From assembly GCF_029203305.1 (NCBI RefSeq), contig NC_089465.1:186001-250000 (forward strand): a DNA stretch of 64,000 bases. Direction: 5' to 3'. Both the position numbers and the translations under genes were made by a program. Under the pieces are notes generated by a model. The model had not been told where the DNA came from. It saw only the letters and a list, made by a program, of their open reading frames with translations, and made no database searches. This document shows positions 8,519-17,985 of this stretch, piece by piece (within the stretch, counting starts at the first letter, position 1; every line of letters starts with the position of its first letter). This DNA comes from Yamadazyma tenuis (taxonomy: Eukaryota > Ascomycota > Pichiomycetes > Serinales > Debaryomycetaceae).

Positions 8519-9662
8519 ATGAGTTTTGAACAGCCCAGCAATATCGAGCCACTGTTTGACCCACGAATTACCATTTATAAACTCGCTCGTGGTGCGACGC
8601 CTCCTCCAATAGAGACCTTAACTGTGGCCCAATTCGACTCGATAGGTTATAATCGACGTACCCGTGATGAATTCTACTAGGTGAAAACAAACAAGAGGAA
8701 AGCTGCATTTGAAATAGATGCACATGAAAACTATAAAGTTTGTCAGATTGAAAGAGAAATTGAAACTGTTGCCTTTCATCAACATAAAATGACCGATTTT
8801 GTGGTAAACTGGAGAGCTATTGCCACAAATAAAAAGCTATCAACTTTGAGCAAAATTTTCCATAGATGGATCCCTACCACCATCTTCACCAGGTTTCAAT
8901 ACAATTAGAGAGTTTGTTGAGCTACCACCAGAAGTGTTGACTGGCTGGTTACAGTTTTACTCAGGTGAAACATTTGAACCTCACAGAAATTTGTCACATG
9001 GCATGGGTGTTAATGTTTCCAAAGTTATAGACGATAGAATTCATCGTGATAAGTCGCACATCTCAGGTGTCACTGAAGAAGAAGAATTGAAACCAATCTG
9101 GAAAAGAGATGGACGGCTTCCACCTGTACAATTGAAAACCCTCCAGGTCGTCAGAGAATTATCTGGTAAGGATCTTAACAGATGCTTAAAGCACTACGGC
9201 ATGGATTCCTATCCAAACCGTCTGCTTGGAATCGACATGCTCTTGTCTGAAATCAGAAATACAATCATCTTCATCAGTCAGCAGGTGCTGGATTTGACTA
9301 TCACTGCAGCCTACTGTGAACATAACCGGTTCGTATCTAGTGAACATGAACCTCTGTGGCTTTTCCCTAGAAACAGTCGGTATACAGATATTCCTGAACC
9401 AATCATGATTGGAATTCAGGGTGCCTGTGCCAGGATACTTGAAGTTGCACTTGGTTTCTATGATATTCCCTCTCCTGGGGATAACGAGGTATTATTGGCT
9501 ACAGGTCTTCTATGCATCCTTATTGTTCAGCAAGAGTATGGGTGTTACAAACAGAGTGTAGAGCGAACTCCTCTTTCACCCTTAGGTGGAAATGGGTCTA
9601 TAATGTGTGCTGGACATGTATTGGTGTATTTACAGGGATATGGTACAGAGTGGAACTGCTGA
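8519..9662 (+). pseudogene. Decayed coding region; possible relic of a dsRNA-virus (totivirus-like) capsid gene
   Basis: A single coding trace of about 380 codons, broken twice. It starts at ATG 8519 and meets an in-frame TAG at 8678-8680. The same frame then stays open to about 8905, while the homologous-looking reading passes to another frame near 8850-8865 (a one-base shift at the AAAATTTTCC run) and continues open to TGA 9660-9662. No ATG near the last segment gives a full gene. Codon use is AT-rich at third positions, unlike PTC6 just upstream. I do not recognise a cellular family. Helical, Pro-poor segments and overall character recall fungal totivirus Gag proteins, and such integrated relics are known in CTG-clade yeasts; this is inference only. 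The region fills the whole PTC6-RSM19 gap and stops 6 bp before the RSM19 stop codon. Alternatives: a fast-evolving host gene, or sequencing errors at the two breaks. Confidence 0.6.
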
Positions 9663-9668
9663 ACTTGT

Positions 9669-9941
9669 CTAATTCTTCGAGTACTTGTAGGTAAACTTCT
9701 TTCTGGTGGCCACAAACTCACCCAACTTGTTGCCCACCATGTCGTCACTGATTTCCAACTGCACGTACTCCTTTCCGTTGTGTACCTGGAACTTCAAGCC
9801 CACGAACTGGGGTATTATGGTACAGCTACGGGCGTTGGTACGGATGGGGGCACCGGTCTTAATTGCCTCGCTGATGGGCAAAGGAACCACGTGAGGCCCC
9901 TTCCACGCGGACCGGCCTAGTAATGACAACGATACTCTCAT
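9669..9941 (-). CDS. RSM19: RSM19, mitochondrial small-subunit ribosomal protein uS19m, 90 aa
   Basis: Mitochondrial homologue of bacterial ribosomal protein S19, in the head of the small subunit. Family hallmarks are continuous: [49 protein letters not shown] and [18 protein letters not shown]. The 90 aa length is normal for this protein. The start is the ATG at 9939-9941, giving the expected short N-terminus before the SxWKGP motif; open reading upstream of this lacks S19 character. It is divergent from DBP6 with only 74 bp between the chosen starts. Its stop is 6 bp from the end of the decayed coding region on the other strand. Confidence 0.93.
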   Translation of the reverse strand: MRVSLSLLGRSAWKGPHVVPLPISEAIKTGAPIRTNARSCTIIPQFVGLKFQVHNGKEYVQLEISDDMVGNKLGEFVATRKKFTYKYSKN

Positions 9942-10015
9942 GGTTTGGTGGTGGTGATGTGGATGTTGAAAATTTTCATGGAGGTGCGCGCGCTGTAGGT
10001 GCAAAAGTAGATACC
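9942..10015. promoter_or_regulatory. 74 bp bidirectional promoter between RSM19 and DBP6
   Basis: Very short divergent spacer. It carries GCGCGCGC at 9986-9993, 23 bp before the DBP6 ATG and 45 bp from the RSM19 ATG. An in-frame upstream ATG for DBP6 at 9923 lies inside RSM19 and is rejected as the start. Confidence 0.6.
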
Positions 10016-11872
10016 ATGTTTGCACAGAGGTTTGATCCCAGTGCATTAGCAGGACCGTCTGTGAAGCGGCGGTTGAGTGGCAGTGACTCTGAAGATAGCA
10101 GTGATGATGGGAGTGCAGCTTATGGCTCGGGAACTGGTCTGGTCGCTGCGCTGGTGGAGAGTGACCATAGCGATGCCCTGATGAGCAGCAGCAGCTCCGA
10201 CAATGAAGACGATTCCAGTGAACTGCTGGACGATGAGAGCAGTTTGTCGTCAGAAAGCGAGTCTGAGCACGATGAAGAACACGCACCTGTTGAAAGTGTA
10301 CCGCCCAAGGAGCCTGAGTCCCCTGATAATATGGCTGTGGATGAAGACTATCTCACCAAGCACCAGAACGTATTCAGCAAATTCAAGAGATCAGCCATAG
10401 AACAACCGGCAGAAGAGGCCCCCGAGGCTAGTGATGAGGATGTTCAGGACATTGGTCCCCTTCCCCAACCTACGTTGCCTCGGGACTACAGACTCAAAAT
10501 CACCCAGTCCAATCATCTCGATTGGCTCTCCAAACCCATATACTCAAAACCAGAACACACGTGGCCGTTCGAGACATTTGACTTATCCGACACCATGAAG
10601 TCCAACCTCGCTACCGGTGGGTTTATTGACGCTTTCTCGGTTCAAGTGACTGTGCTAGAAATGATGTTAAAAGACACCAAGGAAAACAAACTCAAGCCAG
10701 ACTCAAATGGTGATATTCTTGTCAATGCCAGCACTGGGTCCGGAAAAACGTTGGCATACCTGATCCCCATCATCGAGAGTTTGTGTACACGGGTGGTGCC
10801 GCGGGTACGGGCCATTATTCTTGTTCCCACCAAGCCTTTGGTGAGCCAAGTCAAACAAACACTTTTGCAACTTCTGAAAGGAACAAGTTTGTACGTGATG
10901 AACCTCCGGAACGACATTTCGATACGAGAGGAGGCAGAGAAGCTCACGGGGAACCCTCCCGATATCATTGTGTCGACTCCGGGCCGGTTAGTGGAGCATG
11001 TGACGGGAAACTCCATTGATTTAAATAGCTTGCGATACTTGGTTATTGACGAAGCCGACAGGTTATTAGGTCAATCGTTCCAAAACTGGAGCCGTGTATT
11101 GGTGGAGCGTCTTGAAGCCAAACAACTGTCGATGGTGGAGCTGTGGAAGTTAAGGGTGCAAAAACTAGTGTTTTCAGCGACGTTAACAACCGATGCAGGT
11201 AAATTGGCAATGCTTCATTTCTACAAACCCCGGTTGGTGATAGTCAATGACGAAGAAAAGCTTGTGAACGAGATGTTTTCGACGCCCCGGACGTTGAGCG
11301 AGTTCACGCTCCAGTTTAGCAGTAATAAGAGTTCCTTGAAACCATTAATATTGGCAAAATTCTTGATGAAAAGCAACAAATTGTCAAACGTTTTGGTGTT
11401 CACAAAGTCCAATGAGGCGTCTATCCGGTTGTCCAAATTGCTCTCACTCGTGTTTGATGGGTTTGGGGTTTCGATGGTGGTGGAGTATCTCAATTCCACC
11501 AATAATTCCACCATGGCCAGAAAGAAGCTCTTAATGGCCTTTGATCTGGGTCAAGTGAATGTGTTGGTGGTTACGGACTTGATTGCAAGAGGGATCGATG
11601 TTTTGAGTATCACTGATGTGGTAAACTACGATATGCCCAATTCTTCAAGAGAGTATGTACATCGGGTAGGAAGAACTGCGAGAGCCAACAATGATGGAAG
11701 AGCTTATAATTTTGTTTTTGGAAAGGGAGAGATGAGGTGGATGAGCCGATTGTTGAGAGATGTGAGTCGAAGCCGAGAGGTTGAAATGGTTGAGGAGATG
11801 TTTTTGGATGAGGGTGATGAGGAGGTGTATAGGAAGTGTTTGGGAGAGTTGCAAAACATTGTTGAGAGATGA
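10016..11872 (+). CDS. DBP6: DBP6, DEAD-box RNA helicase of 60S ribosome assembly, 618 aa
   Basis: Nucleolar ATP-dependent RNA helicase needed for early 60S pre-ribosome assembly. I chose ATG 10016 because [11 protein letters not shown] matches the known N-terminus of Dbp6. An acidic, Ser-rich N-terminal region (to about residue 130) precedes the helicase core. Core motifs in order: [14 protein letters not shown] (I), PTKPLVSQ (Ia), STPGRLVEH (Ib), VIDEADRLL (II), FSATL (III), VLVFTKSNE (IV), [11 protein letters not shown] (V) and [11 protein letters not shown] (VI). Length agrees with S. cerevisiae Dbp6 (629 aa). It pairs divergently with RSM19, so a cytosolic and a mitochondrial ribosome gene share one promoter. 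CTG codons in the core, for example at 11547, fall at variable hydrophilic sites. Confidence 0.93.
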   Translation: MFAQRFDPSALAGPSVKRRLSGSDSEDSSDDGSAAYGSGTGLVAALVESDHSDALMSSSSSDNEDDSSELLDDESSLSSESESEHDEEHAPVESVPPKEPESPDNMAVDEDYLTKHQNVFSKFKRSAIEQPAEEAPEASDEDVQDIGPLPQPTLPRDYRLKITQSNHLDWLSKPIYSKPEHTWPFETFDLSDTMKSNLATGGFIDAFSVQVTVLEMMLKDTKENKLKPDSNGDILVNASTGSGKTLAYLIPIIESLCTRVVPRVRAIILVPTKPLVSQVKQTLLQLLKGTSLYVMNLRNDISIREEAEKLTGNPPDIIVSTPGRLVEHVTGNSIDLNSLRYLVIDEADRLLGQSFQNWSRVLVERLEAKQLSMVELWKLRVQKLVFSATLTTDAGKLAMLHFYKPRLVIVNDEEKLVNEMFSTPRTLSEFTLQFSSNKSSLKPLILAKFLMKSNKLSNVLVFTKSNEASIRLSKLLSLVFDGFGVSMVVEYLNSTNNSTMARKKLLMAFDLGQVNVLVVTDLIARGIDVLSITDVVNYDMPNSSREYVHRVGRTARANNDGRAYNFVFGKGEMRWMSRLLRDVSRSREVEMVEEMFLDEGDEEVYRKCLGELQNIVER

Positions 11873-12012
11873 CAGTAAGAAAATCCTACAGGTGAGACTG
11901 CTGCTAGATTGTGGATAGTTAATAGATAAGCATAGTTAAGCATTACAAAGCATATTATGGCCTGGTAGATTGTGTCTAGATTGCTGCAAACGCGCATAAA
12001 AAAGTCATCACC

Positions 12013-15000
12013 ATGAGTGAACTCGAATCCCTAGGAGTACAGATCGTGGACCAGGATGACCTTGAGACGTCCATCACCAAGAAGGCCAACGAGGTACTTC
12101 TTGCCAAAGACAAGCAGTTGGAGCAAAAACGGTTGGAAAAAACCATGGCAGATGCCGAAAAAGTCCACAAAAAGATCGGTATACTCGAACGAAGACTTGC
12201 GGACCCCCGTACAAAAATCTCCCACCGCAAGCAGATCCGCCAGGAAATTGACTGGTTCACCTTGAATGAACTAGTACCATTACAGGAAGACTTGAAGGAG
12301 ATCGAAGGACGGTTGGCCGAAAGCTCCAAGCAGCTTGAAGAAATGGAGACCAACATCACCAAACCATTGGATAATGACCGGCTACCGGACGAAACGGAGC
12401 GGGACTACTTGGTGAGGATTGGGAAGATCACGGCGTTCGGGAACCAGACGGCGTTTGAGGAAGATGGTGGGGAGAGAAGTCATGTTCATTTGCGGCAGCC
12501 GGGAGTTGGTCCAGCAGTGGGCCCAGTGGAGCCACGGGACGTCGACACCAGCGAATCATTGGAAGCGGTGGCCCGTACGGACGATCTTGAGGATCTCATC
12601 GACGACACGGACTTCACTTACAAAGACGAGGAAATAGAAGCCATCGAAGAAGACGAAATCCACCCCACGGCTGAAATGGAGGAAAAAAACATTGACGACG
12701 GAGACGAGAGAATCTACAAGCGTCGGTACGCCGCGTGGGTCGCCCGACGGCTGGCGATGAGGGCGGCGGCGGGTGTAGAGTCCGAGCTGGACTCACCCGA
12801 ATGGACCAAACCGCACCCCACCATCCCAGACTCCAAACTAGACGACCGGTTCAAGCTCCCCGGTGACATTCACCCGTCGCTTTTTGACTATCAGAAAACA
12901 TGTGTACAGTGGCTATGGGAGCTTTACAACCAGAAGACTGGGGGAATCATTGGAGACGAGATGGGTCTTGGAAAGACCATTCAGGTAATTAGTTTTATTG
13001 CCGGACTCCACTACTCAGGGCTTCTTGAAAAACCGGTGTTAATAGTGGTGCCAGCAACCGTATTGAACCAGTGGGTCAACGAGTTTCACAAGTGGTGGCC
13101 CGCTCTACGGTGTGTGATTCTTCATAGCATTGGGTCTGGTATGGGCCAGAAAATCGATGAAAACAAGTTGGAGCAGTTTCTCCAGCAGGAAGAAGGCGCC
13201 ACCGGCAAGGTATTCAAGGGGGTCAGGACCCAGATCAACGCCCAGCAAGTGGTCAACTCGGTGATGGAGTCGGGACATGTACTTATCACCACCTACGTGG
13301 GTTTGCGCATATATTCCAAACACCTTTTGACCAAAAGCTGGGGCTACTGCGTGTTGGACGAAGGCCACAAGATCCGGAACCCAAACCTGGAGATCTCCTT
13401 GCTCTGTAAACGGGTCAAGACCGCCAACAGAATCATTTTGAGTGGAACCCCCATCCAGAATAACCTCATTGAGTTGTGGTCGTTGTTTGACTTTGTGTTT
13501 CCCGGCCGCTTGGGAACCCTCCCGGTGTTTGAACAGCAGTTTTCCCTCCCCATCAACATGGGAGGCTACGCCAACGCCTCGAATCTCCAGGTTCAGACTA
13601 GCTACAAGTGTGCCACGATTCTCCGGGACTTGATCTCACCGTATCTTCTTCGGCGACTCAAACACGATGTGGCTCGGGACTTGCCCAAAAAGGAGGAAAT
13701 GGTGTTGTTTGTCAAGTTGACCCATTACCAGCAGCAGATGTATGAAAGCTTTTTGGAAAGTGAAGACCTTCGTGCCATCATGAAGGGTAAGCGCAATATG
13801 CTTATGGGGGTCGACGTGCTCCGGAAGATTTGTAACCACCCAGACTTGGTCAATGGCAACAAGCTGAGTGAAGACTATGGTAACAGCAAGAGGAGTGGGA
13901 AGATGGAGGTTACCCGTAAGTTGATACAGCTTTGGGCACTTCACAACCACAAGATGTTGATCTTCTGTCAGACCCGGCAGATGTTGGACATTCTCGAACG
14001 GTTCTTGCACCGCATCACCAAAATTGATGGAAACAACATGGAGACGGGCGAGCCGTTTGAGTATTTGCGAATGGATGGCACCACGCCCATCGGAAAAAGA
14101 CAGTACCTTGTCGACAGATTCAACACCGATCCGAAGATATCGGTGTTTCTCTTGACAACCAAGGTCGGTGGTCTAGGAATTAACTTGACGGGGGCAGACC
14201 GAATAATCATCTACGATCCGGATTGGAATCCTTCCACCGACATGCAAGCACGAGAGAGGGCGTGGAGGTTAGGCCAGAAGAGAGACATTGTGATTTACCG
14301 GCTTATGATCACGGGGTCTATCGAAGAAAAAATCTACCATCGGCAGATCTTCAAGACGTTTTTGACCAACAAGATCTTGAAGGATCCAAAGCAGCGACGG
14401 TTTTTCAAAATGAATGATCTTCATGACTTGTTTTCTCTCGGGGACCAAGATGACAGCGAGCAAACGTCCAATTCGAGTCGGCTGGTGATTAAGAAACAGG
14501 CGAAAACTGACGACGATTTCGTCAAGGTGGCCAAAATTATGGGCGTGAGCCGGTTGGACTCGTTTGAAGAGGGTGAACACAAAGACGACGAGGAGCAGAT
14601 CATGGAAGGAATCTTCCAAAATCCCAATGTTCACAGCCGAGTGCAGCATGATGATGTTCTTGATGACAAAAACAACGACGGGGTGGAAAAAGAAGTCAAC
14701 AAGATAGTGGACCAAAGCGTCAAGATGCTCAACGAATCTCGTAAAGCTACACGAAGAAACCGAGTAGGGGTACCAACCTGGACTGGCAAATTTGGTACAG
14801 CTGGCAAGTCCAAGAGAGGCCCAGAATCCCCAAGGGCTCCAAAGGCATTATCTTCCAGCACCATTTTGGAAAACATCAAAAAAAAGAAAAAGCCGGATAT
14901 GGTCCTGGAGCGGCCAGACTTGCTTGCTGAATTGGTGGAAGTGTTGGAGCGCAATGGTCGTATGAGCCTGAACAAGATTCTTATAGCTTTGAAGAATAGG

Positions 15001-15120
15001 GTTGATGTCAAGAATACGCGAGACATCTTACTAGTCAAGTCGATGCTTCGAAAAATCTGCCATTGGAATGCGGTAGACAAGGTGTGGGAACTTATGGATG
15101 AGTATGTCAGTAAGCAATAG
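12013..15120 (+). CDS. RAD26: RAD26, Snf2-family ATPase of transcription-coupled repair (CSB homologue), 1035 aa
   Basis: DNA translocase that binds stalled RNA polymerase II and starts transcription-coupled nucleotide excision repair. N-terminal region: a coiled coil and a Leu-rich 'latch' region (residues 1-260) with an acidic stretch. Snf2 core: GDEMGLGKTIQV (Walker A, near 320), VLDEGHKIRNP (DEGH box, near 455), ILSGTPIQNNLIELWSLFDF, and the C-terminal lobe with LLTTKVGGLGINLTG and DPDWNPSTDMQARERAWRLG. The C-terminus has a basic segment and a folded end (residues 960-1035). Length is close to yeast Rad26 (1085 aa). In-frame CTG at 13387-13389 lies in RNPN-x-EIS, where relatives carry Ser or Ala, fitting CUG=Ser. 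CGCGC at 11991-11995 and a reversed TTTGCAGCAA at 11981-11990 lie just before the ATG. Confidence 0.95.
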   Translation: MSELESLGVQIVDQDDLETSITKKANEVLLAKDKQLEQKRLEKTMADAEKVHKKIGILERRLADPRTKISHRKQIRQEIDWFTLNELVPLQEDLKEIEGRLAESSKQLEEMETNITKPLDNDRLPDETERDYLVRIGKITAFGNQTAFEEDGGERSHVHLRQPGVGPAVGPVEPRDVDTSESLEAVARTDDLEDLIDDTDFTYKDEEIEAIEEDEIHPTAEMEEKNIDDGDERIYKRRYAAWVARRLAMRAAAGVESELDSPEWTKPHPTIPDSKLDDRFKLPGDIHPSLFDYQKTCVQWLWELYNQKTGGIIGDEMGLGKTIQVISFIAGLHYSGLLEKPVLIVVPATVLNQWVNEFHKWWPALRCVILHSIGSGMGQKIDENKLEQFLQQEEGATGKVFKGVRTQINAQQVVNSVMESGHVLITTYVGLRIYSKHLLTKSWGYCVLDEGHKIRNPNLEISLLCKRVKTANRIILSGTPIQNNLIELWSLFDFVFPGRLGTLPVFEQQFSLPINMGGYANASNLQVQTSYKCATILRDLISPYLLRRLKHDVARDLPKKEEMVLFVKLTHYQQQMYESFLESEDLRAIMKGKRNMLMGVDVLRKICNHPDLVNGNKLSEDYGNSKRSGKMEVTRKLIQLWALHNHKMLIFCQTRQMLDILERFLHRITKIDGNNMETGEPFEYLRMDGTTPIGKRQYLVDRFNTDPKISVFLLTTKVGGLGINLTGADRIIIYDPDWNPSTDMQARERAWRLGQKRDIVIYRLMITGSIEEKIYHRQIFKTFLTNKILKDPKQRRFFKMNDLHDLFSLGDQDDSEQTSNSSRLVIKKQAKTDDDFVKVAKIMGVSRLDSFEEGEHKDDEEQIMEGIFQNPNVHSRVQHDDVLDDKNNDGVEKEVNKIVDQSVKMLNESRKATRRNRVGVPTWTGKFGTAGKSKRGPESPRAPKALSSSTILENIKKKKKPDMVLERPDLLAELVEVLERNGRMSLNKILIALKNRVDVKNTRDILLVKSMLRKICHWNAVDKVWELMDEYVSKQ

Positions 15121-16309
15121 TGAGAGTATGGGAATCTGAGAGTCTAGGACCTTACGTGGGGTACTTTTGGAGTATGCAGCATTCGGATATGCGTACCACA
15201 GGTGGCGGTACACAGTGTGCATCTAAACAACAGCTGCGTTTGACGAAAACGGAAGAAGGTGTACCTGATAAGCAGGTGGGAGGTGGGAGACAGCCTCATA
15301 AGTGCAAACCTCGTCAGGAAGGGCCAACTACATGTCATCGGGCACAATCCTTATCACATGCTTTGCATCTACGATGGCTAACATGTACGCCTGCGTACGG
15401 CAGGAAACTAATGAATTTCAACAGTTGTATTACGAATTCGAACTCTCGTAGCTTGAAACCACTTGATGCAAAAGCCTACCAATGCCCGGATAAATAGGAG
15501 AAATAGACAAATCAGATGTAATTATAAGAAAGAGTGCTCACCGAACCCTGCGCAGTATTGAATAGGGGTGCCGGGTAACACGCCAAAACATCACGTCATC
15601 CATGCGTTTTAGGTGCTGATTTTGATTAGAATGTTGACTAGTCGGGCTCACCCTGGCAACGCAAAAATCCATACTGCAGTTAAACGTGCCGTCCTGCGAA
15701 AGCCGCAAATATCTCGGGATTTTGGGCTCATCGGAGTTGGCGTGTTCTAAATATCCCATAATATCGGAGATATAATGTAAAAGCCCTCACACTAGTTGTT
15801 TACAATATTATTGTTATGTACCCAGGGTTTCTGTATCTGGCCCCTAAAAGAAAAAATACAATTGGTTATAGCGCTGAACAGCGCACCTCTACCAAAATCG
15901 AGACAAACACAGAACAAATAGGCGGCTGCAACAGTGCCCCAGCCCCGCGGGCTTATATTCCAACAAAAATCTAGTGATCGGTGTTCCGTATAATCCAGAT
16001 AAGGTTTTTGTTGTGATTGTCATCTACCGCAATAGGATATTTTTATTTTTTTCCGTAGGTTAACTCCTCCATATAAAGCCGATCTGCGTAGTAAACTTGA
16101 TCGCCCACGCTTTACATGGCATAACCGCTGCAAAAACCTCCAGCCTATTGCATCGCCGGTATCCTAACCGGGAGAAAAGGTTGTCAGAGGGATTTCGCGG
16201 GGCCGTGGATTGATAAATGGATTGTCTGCTGGTCCGGTGGTCAGGTGGTCCGGTGGGCCTAGGAATTCCCCTATCTGGCCAACGTAGCGCGCACTCCGCA
16301 TTCTCATCG
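15121..16309. other. Intergenic, RAD26 3' flank to AIM32 promoter
   Basis: About 1.2 kb with no gene I can support. Short open frames occur on both strands (the longest at 15120-15497 plus and 15538-15759 minus) but have no recognisable content and no consensus splice signals. The AIM32-proximal end has GCGCGC at 16287-16292 and GCTGCAAA at 16127-16134, both recurrent promoter words in this window. No tRNA signature was found. Confidence 0.5.
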
Positions 16310-17158
16310 ATGCTTCTGAGGTTCAAGTTCGTCGATAGGTGCCCCAAGCCTACCGTTGACACCGGCTGCACATTCTGCCGACCTGCTCTCCCATTACCCA
16401 TAAAGCAGGGACCTCTTCACAACACGGCGGCGCTGCCTTGGAAACACGTTCTAATTCTCAGTCACGGCTACCGCACTATTTTTGATGTACCTTCCAACAT
16501 TTATAACGTCCCTGGTACTGCTCAGAAACTCCGCCAATTGGGCAGCTCTAGGTCACCCGACTTCCCTGTACTTATAAGTCACGTATTCTTCTCCAACTAC
16601 CGCGAGGTGCCTTCAAAGCCCGAAAATGAGGTGGTTTACTTATACCCAGACAATTTGAGGATAGAATTTGATAGACGTCATTTACAACAGTTCAACGACA
16701 AATATTTATTGCCGGCAAACCATCAACCTGCACAACCAGTTTACAATCCGTTTCAGAAGCCGGTGCCGACGGTTCCTCACTCTGCAAAAGTGGATCTGGA
16801 TCTGGAACCTGTGGACATTGACACTCCTAAACTGTCACTTAACTCTCATGACACCCAATCAGTATTCTCCGAGTCACCGATCGATTCGTCGGTATTTCTT
16901 GTGTGTGGCCACAACACCCGAGATGAACGGTGTGGTATTCTAGCACCTCCTATAGTGGAGGAGTTGCAAAAGGTCGGCAAAGAAACCGACATTTTCGGCT
17001 ATATCACCCATGTAGGTGGACACGCATACGCAGGTAACATGATTATCTACCCGGAAGGTATCTGGTATGGCCGTATAGTTCCAGAACATGTCCAGGGAGT
17101 AGTTGAGGCGTATGGCATGGGTCATGTTATTCGCGATCTTTACCGGGGGCCTGTTTAG
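16310..17158 (+). CDS. AIM32: AIM32-like thioredoxin-fold Fe-S protein, mitochondrial, 282 aa
   Basis: Aim32/Apd1-type protein with a thioredoxin-like ferredoxin fold; in S. cerevisiae Aim32 is a mitochondrial protein with redox links to the intermembrane-space import machinery. The C-terminal half is diagnostic: VCGHNTRDERCG, then ITHVGGHAYAGNMIIYP (the His-Gly-Gly-His region of the family), a WYGRIVPEHV strand-helix and DLYRGPV at the end. An N-terminal Cys pair (TGCTFC) is visible. An upstream in-frame ATG exists at 16217, but the start at 16310 (MLLRFKFVD) gives a family-like length and puts a promoter-type GCGCGC element 18 bp upstream. Confidence 0.85.
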   Translation: MLLRFKFVDRCPKPTVDTGCTFCRPALPLPIKQGPLHNTAALPWKHVLILSHGYRTIFDVPSNIYNVPGTAQKLRQLGSSRSPDFPVLISHVFFSNYREVPSKPENEVVYLYPDNLRIEFDRRHLQQFNDKYLLPANHQPAQPVYNPFQKPVPTVPHSAKVDLDLEPVDIDTPKLSLNSHDTQSVFSESPIDSSVFLVCGHNTRDERCGILAPPIVEELQKVGKETDIFGYITHVGGHAYAGNMIIYPEGIWYGRIVPEHVQGVVEAYGMGHVIRDLYRGPV

Positions 17159-17985
17159 CCGGGAAATTAAAAAGACTGGGCCCGCTTTACTGTCGGCGGG
17201 GACTTTGAGCATCTGCCTGAGAGCCGCTCCAGGAAACATCTACGCGTCAATATGTCCTGCCCCGGATCTGGATCATACACCTAATGCAGGCTCAAAAATA
17301 AAATAAATATTGCTGCTGAGTTCTACAGAATATAGATTTAATAAAAGATCCTTTAGATCTTCATAGATATATGAATATGCTGCAAGGTAGACAAAGTTCG
17401 TCTGCGAGCCTTTATACCTTGCCGCAATCTTTGGCTTATAGGTGATAGTAGTGAGTTTGAAATTAGGATCCTTCCTGCAAAAGGAATTTCAACTTAACAA
17501 TAAGGACAACCATATATATGCCCGAACCTGCATGTGTACCCAAGTCTTCTAAATAATTTTTATGCGGGAATTGCATGAAGTATTAGGCGCTTTATGCATG
17601 AATTTCTCATTAATTTGAAAACTTTGCCAATTTTTATTGTTTTATAAGGCCAATTTTCCTTTTTTTTTTATATTTTTATTTTATTTTTGATTCTCGCAAC
17701 GAAAATTTTTACTCACGCTGGAACAAAAGGATTATAAACAACAGAATTCTATTTTTTTCCTCTTCTTCTTCTTCCTTCCAGTATTTCTACTTGTTTTCCA
17801 ACTAGTGCAATTTTACTTCAAACGACGTGCTCAATTGTCGTGTGTTGTGGTTCTTCCCAGTGACGTCTTTTAAATTTGTTAGGTTTCCTCGGTTTCCTCC
17901 GCCGCCGTTAAGATACATCACCGATTAACATCTTTTAACAACATAATAATCGCTTCGAATTCCTATTTCCCGCTACAGTCTGCCA
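17159..17985 (+). promoter_or_regulatory. Long AT-rich upstream region and probable long leader of EFG1
   Basis: 827 bp without a gene, between AIM32 and EFG1. It includes T-rich tracts (about 17637-17700) and pyrimidine runs (17752-17785), then a C/T-rich stretch up to the ATG. Long 5' leaders and large upstream regions are known for EFG1 in Candida albicans. No upstream frame of note and no splice signals were seen. A small inverted repeat, AAGATC-5 nt-GATCTT, lies near 17345 in the AIM32 3' flank. Confidence 0.5.

Noticed and set aside
8675..8865. Intron instead of decay in the 8519-9662 coding trace
   Set aside because: The interval stays protein-like in frame, lacks GTATGT and TACTAAC, and the TAG precedes any usable donor.
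9923..10015. Upstream in-frame ATG for DBP6 at 9923
   Set aside because: It overlaps the RSM19 coding start, and the family N-terminus begins at 10016.
15538..15759. 73-codon minus-strand frame starting at an ATG in the RAD26-AIM32 gap
   Set aside because: No family resemblance, no consensus splice sites to extend it, ordinary length for chance.
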